64,000 nucleotides of DNA from Pseudomonas sp. NC02 (GCF_002874965.1 NZ_CP025624.1:2852001-2916000); one strand, 5' to 3'; positions 25,537 through 34,440 are shown, counted from the first letter of the stretch. Notes: generated from the sequence alone by a model not told the origin. Made by a program: numbers and translations.

Positions 25537-25552
25537 ACTCGGTCCCCCTCCC

Positions 25553-26641
25553 TCAGGCCACTTTTCCAGCCGCCTGGCGCTCCCGCTCAGCCACCAACTG
25601 CCGAGTCAGCGGAATCAGCCTCTTCCCGTAATCAATAGCATCATTCAGCGGATCAAACCCACGAATCAAAAACGTCGTGATACCCAGGTCGTAATAATCC
25701 AGCAACGCCTCGGCCACCTGATCAGCCGTACCCACCAGCGATGTAGAGTTACCCTGGGCCCCCAGCAACCCCGCAATCCCGGTCCACAACCGCTTATCCA
25801 ACCGCGACCCCTGGGCCGCCGCCGCCAACAGCCGCCGCGACCCCTCATTCGGCGGTTCACGCCTCACAAACCCATTCTTCTCAGCCAACGCCGTCGCCTG
25901 CTCCAGGATGCTGTCCGCACGCTCCCAAGCCAGCGCTTCAGTCTCTGCCAGAATCGGCCGCAACGACAAACTGAAGCGAACCGTACGCCCATGCCTGGCC
26001 GCCTCAGCCCGCACCTGTGTGACTACTTCCTTCACCTGCTCGTAGGTCTCACCCCACAGCGCATACACATCCGCATGCTTGCCCGCCACCGCAATGGCCG
26101 CCGCTGAAGACCCGCCAAAATACAACGGTATATGCGGCTGCTGCGGCGACTTCACCGTCGAAAACGCACCCTCGTACCGGTAGTAAGTGCCGTGATGGTC
26201 GAAGGGCTTTTCACTGGTCCATTCCTGCCGCACCACGCTCAAGTACTCGTCGGTGCGCGCATAACGCTCATCCTTGTCGATATGACTGCCATCGGCCCGC
26301 AGTTCACGGTCGTCGCCGCCGGTGATGATGTGCACCGCGGTGCGCCCGCCGTTGAACACATCCAGCGTGGCGAACTGCCGCGCAGCGAGGGTGGGTTGGA
26401 CGAAGCCGGGCCGGTGGGCAATCAGGAACTGCAGCTTTTTCGTCACGCTGGCCGCATGCGCAGCGATCAACGTACTGTCCGGGCTGTTGGAATGGAAGGC
26501 CACCAGCGCGCGGTCGAAGCCGGCCTCTTCGTGGGCGCGGGCCACGGTCTCCACGTAGTCGGGCTGCAAGGTCGGGCCGCTGCGAGGGTGGATCTCGGAG
26601 GCGTGGTGGCCGCCGATATAGCCGATAAATTCGATGCTCAT
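25553..26641 (-). CDS. Alkanesulfonate monooxygenase-like LLM flavoenzyme (SsuD-like)
   Basis: A 362-residue FMNH2-dependent monooxygenase of the SsuD group, which splits sulfonates to sulfite plus aldehyde. Typical segments are EFIGYIGGHH at the start, FDRALVAFHSNSPD, RPGFVQPTLAARQFATLD and GGRTAVHIITGGDDRE. It is divergent from the SsuC/SsuB-like transporter operon at 26892, with a 250-bp AT-rich gap that probably holds promoters for both. The substrate may differ from taurine or simple alkanesulfonates. Confidence 0.9.
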   Translation of the reverse strand: MSIEFIGYIGGHHASEIHPRSGPTLQPDYVETVARAHEEAGFDRALVAFHSNSPDSTLIAAHAASVTKKLQFLIAHRPGFVQPTLAARQFATLDVFNGGRTAVHIITGGDDRELRADGSHIDKDERYARTDEYLSVVRQEWTSEKPFDHHGTYYRYEGAFSTVKSPQQPHIPLYFGGSSAAAIAVAGKHADVYALWGETYEQVKEVVTQVRAEAARHGRTVRFSLSLRPILAETEALAWERADSILEQATALAEKNGFVRREPPNEGSRRLLAAAAQGSRLDKRLWTGIAGLLGAQGNSTSLVGTADQVAEALLDYYDLGITTFLIRGFDPLNDAIDYGKRLIPLTRQLVAERERQAAGKVA

Positions 26642-26891
26642 GGTCAGTCCTTGTTGAGGGCAGGAATAAAGCTGCTATCGAAAATAGAGGCCGTACCCGA
26701 GCCTGTAAAATGCCGATTGGTTCTATCCTAATTATAAAAATACAGAATCATAGTTTTAGATTGTTATCAGTAATGCGCATTTTAATCGTATTAGGTTATT
26801 CCCAAATAGAATTTCACTGAGGTTTTTTATGCGAATAGCATGAAACCGCAGCGGCGCTCCTGGCCGTGTTCTTGATGAGGAAGGAAGCCCG

Positions 26892-27755
26892 ATGACTGAA
26901 AAGTCCCTTAACGCCAGTTCGTTTTCCGTCGACAAGGCCGAGGGTCAAGCCGGCGTTGCATCCCGCTTGATTCCGCGCTGGCTGCGCAACTGGCGCACCC
27001 CCGATGTGTTGCTGCGGCTGGTCAGCCCGATTGTGTTGCTGTTGCTGTGGGAACTGGCCTCCGAGCTGGGCTTGATCCCGGCACGGATCATCGCCGCTCC
27101 GTCTCAGATTGGCGGCACCCTGTGGGCAATGATCGTCTCCGGAGAGCTGGGCAAGCACCTGCTGGTGTCCCTGCAACGGGCGCTGCTGGGCTTGAGCATC
27201 GGCGTGAGTATCGGGGTGGTGGCCGCGTTGATCACCGGCCTGTCGAAGCGCGGCGAGGTAATCCTCGACTCACCGATGCAGATGCTGCGCACCATTCCTT
27301 CCCTGGCACTGGTGCCGTTGTTCATCCTCTGGTTCGGCATCGGCGAGTTCACCAAGATCGCACTGATCGTTACCGGTACCACCTTTCCGGTGTACCTCAA
27401 CCTGTTCGCCGGCATCCGCAACATCGACCCCAAACTGATCGAGGCCGCCAACACCCTCGGCCTCAACCGTCGCGAGCTGATCTGGCACGTGATCCTGCCG
27501 GGCTCGTTGCCTTCGTTTTTTGTCGGCCTGCGCTATTCCCTGGGCATCTCCTGGCTGGCCCTGGTGTTTGTCGAGCAAATCAACACCACCGCCGGTATCG
27601 GCTACCTGGCCAGTGATGCGCGGGACTTCATGCGCACCGACGTGATCGTGATCTGCCTGTTGATCTATAGCGTGCTGGGCCTGCTGATCGACGGCTTGAT
27701 CCGCACCCTGGAACGTTTTGCCCTGGCCTGGCGCCCATCGTTTGTGAGGAACTGA
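26892..27755 (+). CDS. ssuC: ABC transporter permease, SsuC-like
   Basis: A 287-residue inner-membrane permease of the sulfonate/nitrate/taurine family, about six membrane helices. The EAA loop that contacts the ATPase is EAANTLGLNRRELIWHVILP. A cytosolic N-terminal tail of about 45 residues is somewhat long. AAGGAAG precedes the ATG at 26892. It is the first gene of the permease-ATPase-binding protein operon and probably serves all three binding proteins in this region (inference from the lack of another permease). Confidence 0.9.
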   Translation: MTEKSLNASSFSVDKAEGQAGVASRLIPRWLRNWRTPDVLLRLVSPIVLLLLWELASELGLIPARIIAAPSQIGGTLWAMIVSGELGKHLLVSLQRALLGLSIGVSIGVVAALITGLSKRGEVILDSPMQMLRTIPSLALVPLFILWFGIGEFTKIALIVTGTTFPVYLNLFAGIRNIDPKLIEAANTLGLNRRELIWHVILPGSLPSFFVGLRYSLGISWLALVFVEQINTTAGIGYLASDARDFMRTDVIVICLLIYSVLGLLIDGLIRTLERFALAWRPSFVRN

Positions 27756-27756
27756 C

Positions 27757-28524
27757 ATGTCGATTCTCGAAGCTTCAACAGCACCGGTGCAGTTGCGCAA
27801 TGTGGTGCGCCAGTTCGGCCAGCAGCGGGTCATCGACGGCCTGGACCTGGATATCGCCCCGGGGGAGTTCGTTGCGTTGCTGGGCGCCAGCGGGTCCGGC
27901 AAGACCACTTTGCTGCGCAGCCTCGCGGGCCTGGACAGCATCGACAGCGGCCAGTTGCGCGTGCCCAAGGCCCGGGCGGCGGTGTTCCAGGAGCCGCGCC
28001 TGATGCCGTGGAAGCGCGCCTGGAAAAACGTGATTCTCGGCCTGCGGGTTCCCGACGCCAAGGCCCGTGCGGTGCAGGCGTTGACGGAAGTCGGGCTGGC
28101 CCATCGGCTGGAGGCGTACCCGGCGACCCTCTCCGGCGGCGAGGCCCAGCGCGTGGCATTGGCCCGCGGCCTGGTGCGCGAGCCCAAGCTGCTGTTGCTC
28201 GACGAACCGTTCGCCGCGCTGGATGCGCTGACCCGCATCAAGATGCATCGCCTGATCATCGAGCTCTGGCGCAAACACACGCCGGCCGTGTTGCTGGTGA
28301 CCCACGACGTCGACGAAGCGATCCTGCTGGCCGACCGCGTGATCGTGCTGGCGGAGGGCAAGATTGCCGAGCAACTGCGCATCGACCTGCCCCGTGCACG
28401 GGATACCGGCCAGGACGGTTTCCAGGCGATTCGCGCGCGCTTGCTGAGCCTGTTGGGGGTTGAAGTGGACGCCCCGGCCGCCCAGCCTGCGAACGCCAGC
28501 GTCAGGCGGTTTGCCCATGGTTGA
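27757..28524 (+). CDS. ssuB: ABC transporter ATPase, SsuB-like
   Basis: A 255-residue nucleotide-binding subunit. Walker A GASGSGKTTL, signature LSGGEAQRVALA, Walker B LLLLDEPFAALD and the H-loop LVTHDVDEA are all intact. It starts one base after the permease stop and its 3' end overlaps the next gene by 8 bp, so the three genes are tightly coupled. Confidence 0.93.
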   Translation: MSILEASTAPVQLRNVVRQFGQQRVIDGLDLDIAPGEFVALLGASGSGKTTLLRSLAGLDSIDSGQLRVPKARAAVFQEPRLMPWKRAWKNVILGLRVPDAKARAVQALTEVGLAHRLEAYPATLSGGEAQRVALARGLVREPKLLLLDEPFAALDALTRIKMHRLIIELWRKHTPAVLLVTHDVDEAILLADRVIVLAEGKIAEQLRIDLPRARDTGQDGFQAIRARLLSLLGVEVDAPAAQPANASVRRFAHG

Positions 28525-29506
28525 ATTCAGAACCCTTTGCCTGTTGGCGGCTGCACTGCTGATGGGCGGCTGCGACAAAGCCGCTGAAGCGCCGAAGTCT
28601 GCATCGGATCTGTCGGGTGTGACCCTGATCCTCGGTGACCAGGCCAAGGGCTTGCGTACGGTGGTGGAGGCCGCCCACGCCCTGGATGGCATCGACTACA
28701 AGGTCCAGTGGGCCAACTTCCAGGGCGCCGCGCCGCTGTTCGAAGCCTTGCGCGCCGGCGCCGTGGACCTCGGCCCGGCCGGGGATACGCCGGTGCTGGC
28801 GGCTGCCACCGGAGGCACGCCGCTGCGTATCGTTGCGGTGCGCCGCAGTCAGGCGCGCAGCATTGCGATCCTGGTGCCGCCCGATTCACCGATCCACAGC
28901 GTGGCCGATCTGAAAGGACGCAATGTGGTGGTGTCGTCGGCCCGTGGGAGCATTTCCCAGTACCTGCTGATCCGCGCCCTGGCGAATGCCGGCGTGGATG
29001 AAAAGGACGTCAACGTCGGCTTCGTGCTGCCCACCGATGCATTACCTGCGTTCAACGCCGGCAAGATCGAAGCCTGGGCGACCTTCGGGGTGTACCAGGC
29101 GTTCGCCGAACAGCAGGGCGCGCGGGTGCTGATCAGCGGGGAGGGCATCAATACCGGCCTGACGTTTATTACCGCGTCCGATGAAGTGCTCACCGACCCG
29201 CTCAAGCGCCAGGCGTTGCGTGACGTTTTGCAGCGGTTCGCCAAGGCTTTTGAATGGGCGCAGCAGAACCCCGAGGAATACGCACGGGTGTTTGCCACGG
29301 TCAACGATATCCCGCTCAAGGTTTCACAGTTGCTGCGCACATGGGGTGATGAGTCGCTGCTGCCGGTAGAGGAGCGGGATGTGCAGGCGTTGCAGCAGGT
29401 GGATGATTTGTTTGTGGAAAAGAAGATTTTCCCGCACCGGGTAGAGGTACGGAAACTGACGGATACCGAGGTGTTTTCGCCGCAATCGCTGGCTGGCGCG
29501 CCCTGA
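28517..29506 (+). CDS. Sulfonate-type ABC substrate-binding lipoprotein
   Basis: A 329-residue SsuA-like binding protein. Unlike the two others in the window it has a lipoprotein-like signal (LLMGGC, Cys19), so it may be anchored to a membrane. Lobes contain FEALRAGAVDLGPAGDTP and KGRNVVVSSARGSISQYLL. The ATG at 28517 lies inside the end of the ATPase gene (8-bp overlap); an earlier in-frame start at 28460 would add 19 residues before the signal peptide. It completes the transporter operon. Confidence 0.88.
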   Translation: MVEFRTLCLLAAALLMGGCDKAAEAPKSASDLSGVTLILGDQAKGLRTVVEAAHALDGIDYKVQWANFQGAAPLFEALRAGAVDLGPAGDTPVLAAATGGTPLRIVAVRRSQARSIAILVPPDSPIHSVADLKGRNVVVSSARGSISQYLLIRALANAGVDEKDVNVGFVLPTDALPAFNAGKIEAWATFGVYQAFAEQQGARVLISGEGINTGLTFITASDEVLTDPLKRQALRDVLQRFAKAFEWAQQNPEEYARVFATVNDIPLKVSQLLRTWGDESLLPVEERDVQALQQVDDLFVEKKIFPHRVEVRKLTDTEVFSPQSLAGAP

Positions 29507-29575
29507 AGTCGTTGTGTTTTGCCCGGACCTGAGGTCTCATGGGGCCGGGAAAAACTTGCGGGTAGGGAACAGCAC

Positions 29576-30199
29576 TTGATACGGGAAGAACTGGCGCAAT
29601 ATGGCGGTATCACCGTCATGATTCCGGCCGCAGTGGTGATCGCCGTCTGGCTCTGGTATTCCCGGCCCCAGGCGGTCAAGTGGTGGCTGATGACCATCGC
29701 CTGCACCTATTCCATCGTGGCGTTCAGCAAGTTGCTGTTCAAGGGCTGGGGCGTGGCGCTCCAGCAGCTGGATATTGCGGTGCTCAGCGGTCACGCCATG
29801 AATACGTCGTTGATGGTGCCCGTGGCGATGAGCCTGGTGGCGCGCCGGGTCAACCCCGAGTGGCGCTGGCCCGCAGCTATCGCCGGGATGTTGATCGCCG
29901 GCTGGTTCAGTGCCTATTGCGTGGCACCCTATATTCACCCACTCAACGAAGCACTGGCCGGTGGCTTTTTGGGCGGCATGGCGGCACTGGCGTTTCTATG
30001 GCGCCTTGAGGTGGTTGAAGTGCGGGTTTCCCCATCGTTGATCGGGGGGGGAATGGTGATCCTGTTGTTAAGTGCGATGGCACCCAAGTACAACGCCGAG
30101 AAGCTGCTCAACCATGTGGCAGTGGCCGTATCAGGTGCCGACCAGGCCCATCAGGAGCCTTCCTGGCGGACCTCTTCCATGCAGTTGAACGCCGAGTAA
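29576..30199 (+). CDS. PAP2-like multi-pass membrane protein
   Basis: A protein of about 207 residues with five or six membrane helices. It carries a PAP2-phosphatase-like motif SGHAMNTSL and, later, IHPLNEALAGGFLGG, which resembles the third PAP2 motif but lacks the canonical SRxxxxxH...D pattern. Such enzymes can dephosphorylate undecaprenyl diphosphate or phospholipids. The start is uncertain: TTG 29576 has AGGG eight bases upstream, ATG 29618 begins at the first helix, and an earlier in-frame ATG-less extension to 29519 is less likely. Its last 49 bp overlap the convergent gene at 30151. Confidence 0.6.
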   Translation: MIREELAQYGGITVMIPAAVVIAVWLWYSRPQAVKWWLMTIACTYSIVAFSKLLFKGWGVALQQLDIAVLSGHAMNTSLMVPVAMSLVARRVNPEWRWPAAIAGMLIAGWFSAYCVAPYIHPLNEALAGGFLGGMAALAFLWRLEVVEVRVSPSLIGGGMVILLLSAMAPKYNAEKLLNHVAVAVSGADQAHQEPSWRTSSMQLNAE

Positions 30200-30498
30200 G
30201 TGGCCAGGTCCAGGGCCAGGTTACTTTCCACCAGCAGCTCCAGCAGGACCGTCTGGCAATTGAAGCGTCGGGCATCGCCACGGCGCTGCGAACGCTTCAT
30301 CTGCTTGAACAGCGTGTCGGTTATGTCCTGCGGTGAGTTGCCGCGCAACTGATCCAGCCAGTGGGACATGATCCGGGTGTTGCGCGCATATTGCTCCGCC
30401 GGCAGTTGTTCGTGCGGTGCCAGGCCCACGAAACCTTCAAACGTGTTCGTCAGCCTTTTCAAGGCGTAGGCCCGTTTCAGATCCTCATAAATGCTCAT
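30151..30498 (-). CDS. Hypothetical 115-residue helical protein
   Basis: Not recognised. A soluble, mostly helical, Arg/Leu-rich protein without signal peptide or membrane segment. The middle has KQMKRSQRRGDARRFN, and the end is acidic. GAGGAG lies upstream of the ATG at 30498, which overlaps the stop of the phosphomannomutase-domain gene by 4 bp, so the two are made together. It is the distal gene of a minus-strand set headed by the RfaH-like antiterminator. A regulatory or adaptor role in capsule synthesis is possible but not shown. Confidence 0.7.
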   Translation of the reverse strand: MSIYEDLKRAYALKRLTNTFEGFVGLAPHEQLPAEQYARNTRIMSHWLDQLRGNSPQDITDTLFKQMKRSQRRGDARRFNCQTVLLELLVESNLALDLATYSAFNCMEEVRQEGS

Positions 30499-30803
30499 GG
30501 CCGCTCCTCGGTGCAGGAAATATTCGCCAATAGTTCGGCCGTCTTCATTTGCATCAGGTGGCTGTCGCCGCGGCTCTCCACGCACAGGCAGATGGACAGG
30601 GGATTGCTCACCTGCAACTTGAAGCGCCAGTCGGCGAACACCATTGAGAGCCCGGTACAGGATTCGTCACTGTCCAGGGAATGGCCGGCGTATAACACCT
30701 GCATGCGTTCTACAACGGTGGTTGAACTATTAACCTTGACGTGAATGTTTCCCGAAGAAGGAAACAGGCCGATACGCTCTACCAATAGCTTTGAACTTTT
30801 CAT
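30495..30803 (-). CDS. Stand-alone phosphomannomutase C-terminal domain (ManB/CpsG domain IV)
   Basis: A 102-residue protein that lines up with the last ~95 residues of CpsG/ManB phosphomannomutase: FPSSGNIHVKV against the family's (Y/F)PASGEINxK, GLSMVFADWRF against GISMTFADWRF, and VESRGDSHLM against VESRGDVPLM. The preceding three catalytic domains are absent. The phosphate-binding loop, RxSNTEPxxR in enzymes, is QVSNPLSICL here, so the key Arg, Thr and Glu are lost. It cannot be an active mutase alone; a sugar-phosphate-sensing or scaffold role is conceivable. It is coupled by 4 bp to the next gene and lies 120 bp after the RfaH-like gene. Confidence 0.78.
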   Translation of the reverse strand: MKSSKLLVERIGLFPSSGNIHVKVNSSTTVVERMQVLYAGHSLDSDESCTGLSMVFADWRFKLQVSNPLSICLCVESRGDSHLMQMKTAELLANISCTEERP

Positions 30804-30923
30804 GGCCGTCCCTCGCTGTTAATTCACGTATTACTTTATTCTCAAGAGGTGAAAAAGTAAGCGGATGTTATTTTTAGTCTGTTATTAAGTTGAATGTTAT
30901 TTCTTGTCTGTTCAGCGCCGCTA

Positions 30924-31433
30924 TCAGTCACTTCTTTGCACTCGGCTGATTTCTGCCAATGGCAAGTTGATGCGTTGTTCCCGTTGCAGGAAGTTCATCA
31001 GCAACACCACACGTTCCTCACCGTCCATGGCCAGGAAGACCGCTTCAAGTTCGGCAAACGGCCCTTCATTGATGCGCACGCTTTCGCCGGGCTGCAACAG
31101 GGCGCTCACCACGGCCTGGTGGTCGCGCTCCTGGAGTTCGTCCACCAGCGTGTCGCTGATGGGCAACGGGTGCGCGCCGAATGCCACCACCCGCGACACA
31201 CCGCGGGTCGAGCGCAGTGAGCTCCAGCTGTCCTGCTGGCTCATTTGAATAAACAGATAACCGGGAAACAACGATTCACGGGTGGTCCTGCGCTGGCCCT
31301 TCAACAGCCGTTCGCGTTTATAGGTAGACCGGAAGCAGGTATAGCCCTGGCGCTGGAGGTGCTCCTCGGCGCGCTCGTCCTGCCGGGATTTGCACTGGAC
31401 CAGGTACCAGGCTTTGTTGGCACTTGCGCTCAT
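30924..31433 (-). CDS. rfaH: RfaH-like NusG-family antiterminator
   Basis: A 169-residue NusG paralogue. The NGN domain (about 7-105) opens AWYLVQCKSRQDERAEEHL and includes RESLFPGYLFIQM; the KOW-type C-terminal domain (about 115-165) has GPFAELEAVFLAMDGEERVVLLM. The fused 'operon-specific' character is shown by its place beside a capsule locus and by a perfect ops element at 34441-34452 in that locus. RfaH proteins bind the ops DNA in the paused transcription complex, suppress Rho termination and can recruit ribosomes. It is divergent from the capsule operon that starts at 31666. Confidence 0.88.
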   Translation of the reverse strand: MSASANKAWYLVQCKSRQDERAEEHLQRQGYTCFRSTYKRERLLKGQRRTTRESLFPGYLFIQMSQQDSWSSLRSTRGVSRVVAFGAHPLPISDTLVDELQERDHQAVVSALLQPGESVRINEGPFAELEAVFLAMDGEERVVLLMNFLQREQRINLPLAEISRVQRSD

Positions 31434-31665
31434 GGGAGTTCCTCTTCCTATATAAGGCGATACGTGACAAGGCTGTAATTTAAAGCCGATGGGGGTGGCG
31501 AAGTAATGAATGTTATAAATTGTCGGGTTGAAGGCGGTGGTTGTTATTTTTCGTCCGGAGATAATTTTGGGGGAAGTAAGGGTTACGTGTTAATAAATAC
31601 TGCCGTGAAGTAATGAAGTTGAAGAGGTTGCTTCATGGAGTAATGGATGGCCCGGGGATAGTGCC

Positions 31666-32106
31666 TTGTTTAAAAGAGTGTTGATTGTCTGTATTGGCAA
31701 TATTTGCCGTAGTCCCACCGCGGAAAGTCTTTTGCGTGGCGCACTCCCGTGCTCCGATATCAAGATCAGTTCTGCAGGTATTGCCGCGTTGGTCGGCAAG
31801 CCGATTGAAACCACCGCGCGTGCGGTACTCGAAGCCCACGGTCATCCGGCCGACAAGCACCAGGCCACCCAGTTGGCGCCACAGGCGATCAGTGAAGCCG
31901 ACCTGATCCTGGTCATGGAACGACAGCACATCAATGCCGTACTCAGCATGGCGCCCGAGGCACGAGGCAAGGTCTTGCTGCTGGGCAAATGGCAAAACGA
32001 GCGAGAGATCAGCGACCCGTACCGTCAAGGCAAGGCCGCGTTTGTGCACGCTTATGCGTTGATCGAAGAGGCTGTAAACGCATGGGCGCAGCGTCTTGCA
32101 CGCTGA
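31666..32106 (+). CDS. wzb: Low-molecular-weight protein-tyrosine phosphatase (Wzb/Etp-like)
   Basis: A 146-residue phosphatase with the P-loop VCIGNICRS (nucleophile C9, R15) and the acid-loop SDPYRQG. It should dephosphorylate the tyrosine cluster of the BY-kinase encoded 45 bp downstream, so cycling capsule polymerisation. The only reasonable start is TTG at 31666, with GGGGAT upstream; weak initiation may keep the level low. It is the first gene of the long plus-strand capsule operon. Confidence 0.92.
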   Translation: MFKRVLIVCIGNICRSPTAESLLRGALPCSDIKISSAGIAALVGKPIETTARAVLEAHGHPADKHQATQLAPQAISEADLILVMERQHINAVLSMAPEARGKVLLLGKWQNEREISDPYRQGKAAFVHAYALIEEAVNAWAQRLAR

Positions 32107-32151
32107 TCGCCACTACTTTTTGAATCGAAATAAAGGCTAAGAATCCGACTT

Positions 32152-34380
32152 ATGCAGCAAACGCCAGCAGTCACCGTACAGGAAGACGATAACGGGGAGA
32201 TTGATCTCCTCGGTCTGTTTGGAACACTGATCGACCATAAATGGCTGATCGCTGCGGTGACCGGTGCCTTTATGGTCACTGGCGCCGCCTATGCGGTGCT
32301 GGCAACCCCGGTCTACCAGGCGAATGCCCTGCTGCAGGTCGAAGCGAAAAAGAACGACTTGCTGGGCTTCTCGGACATCGGCGGGATGCTGGGCAAGGAG
32401 TCGCCGTCGGCCACCGAGATCGAGCTGATCCAGTCCCGCTACGTGATTGGCAAAACCGTCGACAACCTGAAACTCGATATCGTCGTACAGCCGATGTACT
32501 TCCCGGTAGTGGGTGAGTTCCTGGCGCGCCGCTTCCAGAAGGCCAACCCCGGTGCAATCGCCGAGCCGCTGCTGGGCCTGGACAGCTTCGCCTGGGGCGG
32601 CGAGTCGCTGAAGATCTTCAAGCTGGACCTGCCCGACGGGCAATTGGGCAAGAAGCTGACCCTGACCGTGGGTGAAAACGCGCACTACACCCTGGTGGAT
32701 GAAGATGACCAGGTGCTGGCGGTCGGCGAGGCCGGGCAGCCGTTCGAGCAAAATGGCGTGGCATTCCAGATTGAAGAACTGCGCGCCAAGCCCGGCACGC
32801 GTTTCCGGGTGATCCGCAATGCGCGACTGACCAGCATCCTCGACTATCAGGAGAACCTGGATGTGGTCGAGCGAGGGAAGGAGTCGGGCATGATCGGCCT
32901 GGCGCTGGAAAGCACCGAGCCGGACCAGGCGATCAAAATCCTCAATCAGATCGCGGCGATCTACGTGCGGCAGAACGTGGAGCGCACCTCGGCTGAGGCG
33001 GCGCAAAGCCTGGCGTTTCTCAAGGAGCAACTGCCGGAGGTCAAGAAGGACCTGGAAAAAGCCGGGAAGGCCTTGAATGAATACCAGACCCGCAGCAAGT
33101 CGGTGGACATCACCCTGGAAACCAAGGCGATTCTCGACCAGATCGTGGGCCTCGATACCAGCATCTCCGAGCTGAAGCTGCAACAGGCCGAGATGGACCG
33201 CAAGTTCACCCGCCAGCATCCCGCGTATCGCGCATTGCTGACTCAGATCGGCGAGCTGACCAGCAAGCAGCAGAGCCTGGCGAGCCGGGTCGAGAGCCTG
33301 CCTTCCACCCAGCAGGAGCTGCTGAGCCTCACCCGGGATGTCGAGGTCGGCACGGCCATTTACACCCAGTTGCTCAACAAGTCCCAGGAACTCGATGTGA
33401 TGCGCGCGGGCACCGTGGGCAACGTGCGCCTGATCGACACCGCAGACGTCAATTTCTTCAAGCCGATCAAGCCGAAAAAGATCCTCATCGTGCTGATCGC
33501 GACGCTGCTGGGCGGCTTCCTGGCGGTGACGCTGGTGCTGCTGCGCAAGGCGCTGAACCGTGGCCTGGAAAGCCCCGAGGCCATCGAGCAACTGGGCTTG
33601 CCGGTGTACGCGTCGATTCCGTACAGCACGCTGCAAAAGGTCGAAGAAGACAAAATCAGCCGCGGGCGTGGGCGTGCCGATGCCGGCTCTTCATTGCTGG
33701 CCATCAGTCACCCCACGGACCTGGCAGTGGAGGCCTTGCGCAGTTTGCGCACCAGTTTGCACTTCGCGATGCTCGAGGCGCCGAATAACCGGATCATGAT
33801 TTCCGGCCCCAGCCCCGAGGTGGGTAAAACCTTTGTCTCGGTGAACCTGGCGGCGGTCATCGCGCAAACCGGGCAGCGCGTGTTGTTGATTGACGTGGAT
33901 ATGCGACGGGGCTACCTGCACAAAGTGCTGGGTGTGCCGGCCAAGGATGGGCTTTCCGACATCCTCTCCAATCAATGCACCCTTGAATCCGCCATCCACA
34001 AAACCGGCGTTGAAAACCTCGACATCATCAGCCGCGGGCAAATACCGCCGAATCCTTCCGAGCTGCTGATGCACCGCAACCTGACCGAGCTGTTGGCGCA
34101 GGTCAGCGAACGGTATGACCTGGTGATTCTGGATACGCCACCGCTCTTGGCCGTGACCGACGCAGCCATCGTGGGACGGCAATCGGGGACCAACCTGATC
34201 GTCACCCGCTATGGCTTGAACCCGGCAAAAGAGATCGAGCACACCATGCGCCGATTTGCCCAGAACGGCATCGTGCTCAGGGGCGCGATCTTCAACGGCG
34301 TTGAAAAGAAAGCGTCGGCCAAATATGGCTACGGCAACTACGGGTATTACCAGTACGAATACCAGGCTGATCGGAGCTGA
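32152..34380 (+). CDS. wzc: BY-kinase/co-polymerase Wzc
   Basis: A 742-residue inner-membrane tyrosine autokinase that sets polymer length and works with Wza. Order: cytosolic tail, membrane helix at 31-51, periplasmic Wzz/GNVR region with coiled coils, second helix at about 443-463, kinase domain with Walker A GPSPEVGKT (K559) and Walker A' LLIDVDMRR, then a C-terminal tyrosine cluster (seven Tyr between about 725 and 738). Length and architecture match E. coli Wzc/Etk. It is followed by a 105-bp leader holding the ops element. Confidence 0.95.
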   Translation: MQQTPAVTVQEDDNGEIDLLGLFGTLIDHKWLIAAVTGAFMVTGAAYAVLATPVYQANALLQVEAKKNDLLGFSDIGGMLGKESPSATEIELIQSRYVIGKTVDNLKLDIVVQPMYFPVVGEFLARRFQKANPGAIAEPLLGLDSFAWGGESLKIFKLDLPDGQLGKKLTLTVGENAHYTLVDEDDQVLAVGEAGQPFEQNGVAFQIEELRAKPGTRFRVIRNARLTSILDYQENLDVVERGKESGMIGLALESTEPDQAIKILNQIAAIYVRQNVERTSAEAAQSLAFLKEQLPEVKKDLEKAGKALNEYQTRSKSVDITLETKAILDQIVGLDTSISELKLQQAEMDRKFTRQHPAYRALLTQIGELTSKQQSLASRVESLPSTQQELLSLTRDVEVGTAIYTQLLNKSQELDVMRAGTVGNVRLIDTADVNFFKPIKPKKILIVLIATLLGGFLAVTLVLLRKALNRGLESPEAIEQLGLPVYASIPYSTLQKVEEDKISRGRGRADAGSSLLAISHPTDLAVEALRSLRTSLHFAMLEAPNNRIMISGPSPEVGKTFVSVNLAAVIAQTGQRVLLIDVDMRRGYLHKVLGVPAKDGLSDILSNQCTLESAIHKTGVENLDIISRGQIPPNPSELLMHRNLTELLAQVSERYDLVILDTPPLLAVTDAAIVGRQSGTNLIVTRYGLNPAKEIEHTMRRFAQNGIVLRGAIFNGVEKKASAKYGYGNYGYYQYEYQADRS

Positions 34381-34440
34381 TTCACCACTGTAATTGCAGG
34401 ATAGAGGTCACGTTTTCAGGAAATGAACGAAAAATCCTGG

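Larger units (their letters stand above)
24662..25552. other. Gene-free 890-bp gap filled by a large inverted-repeat element
   Basis: No credible gene. Open frames on both strands encode mutually similar peptides (PHHSAPRLGS and PHHSVPRLGS) only because the two arms are inverted copies. The element itself is listed at 24697-25536. Confidence 0.75.
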
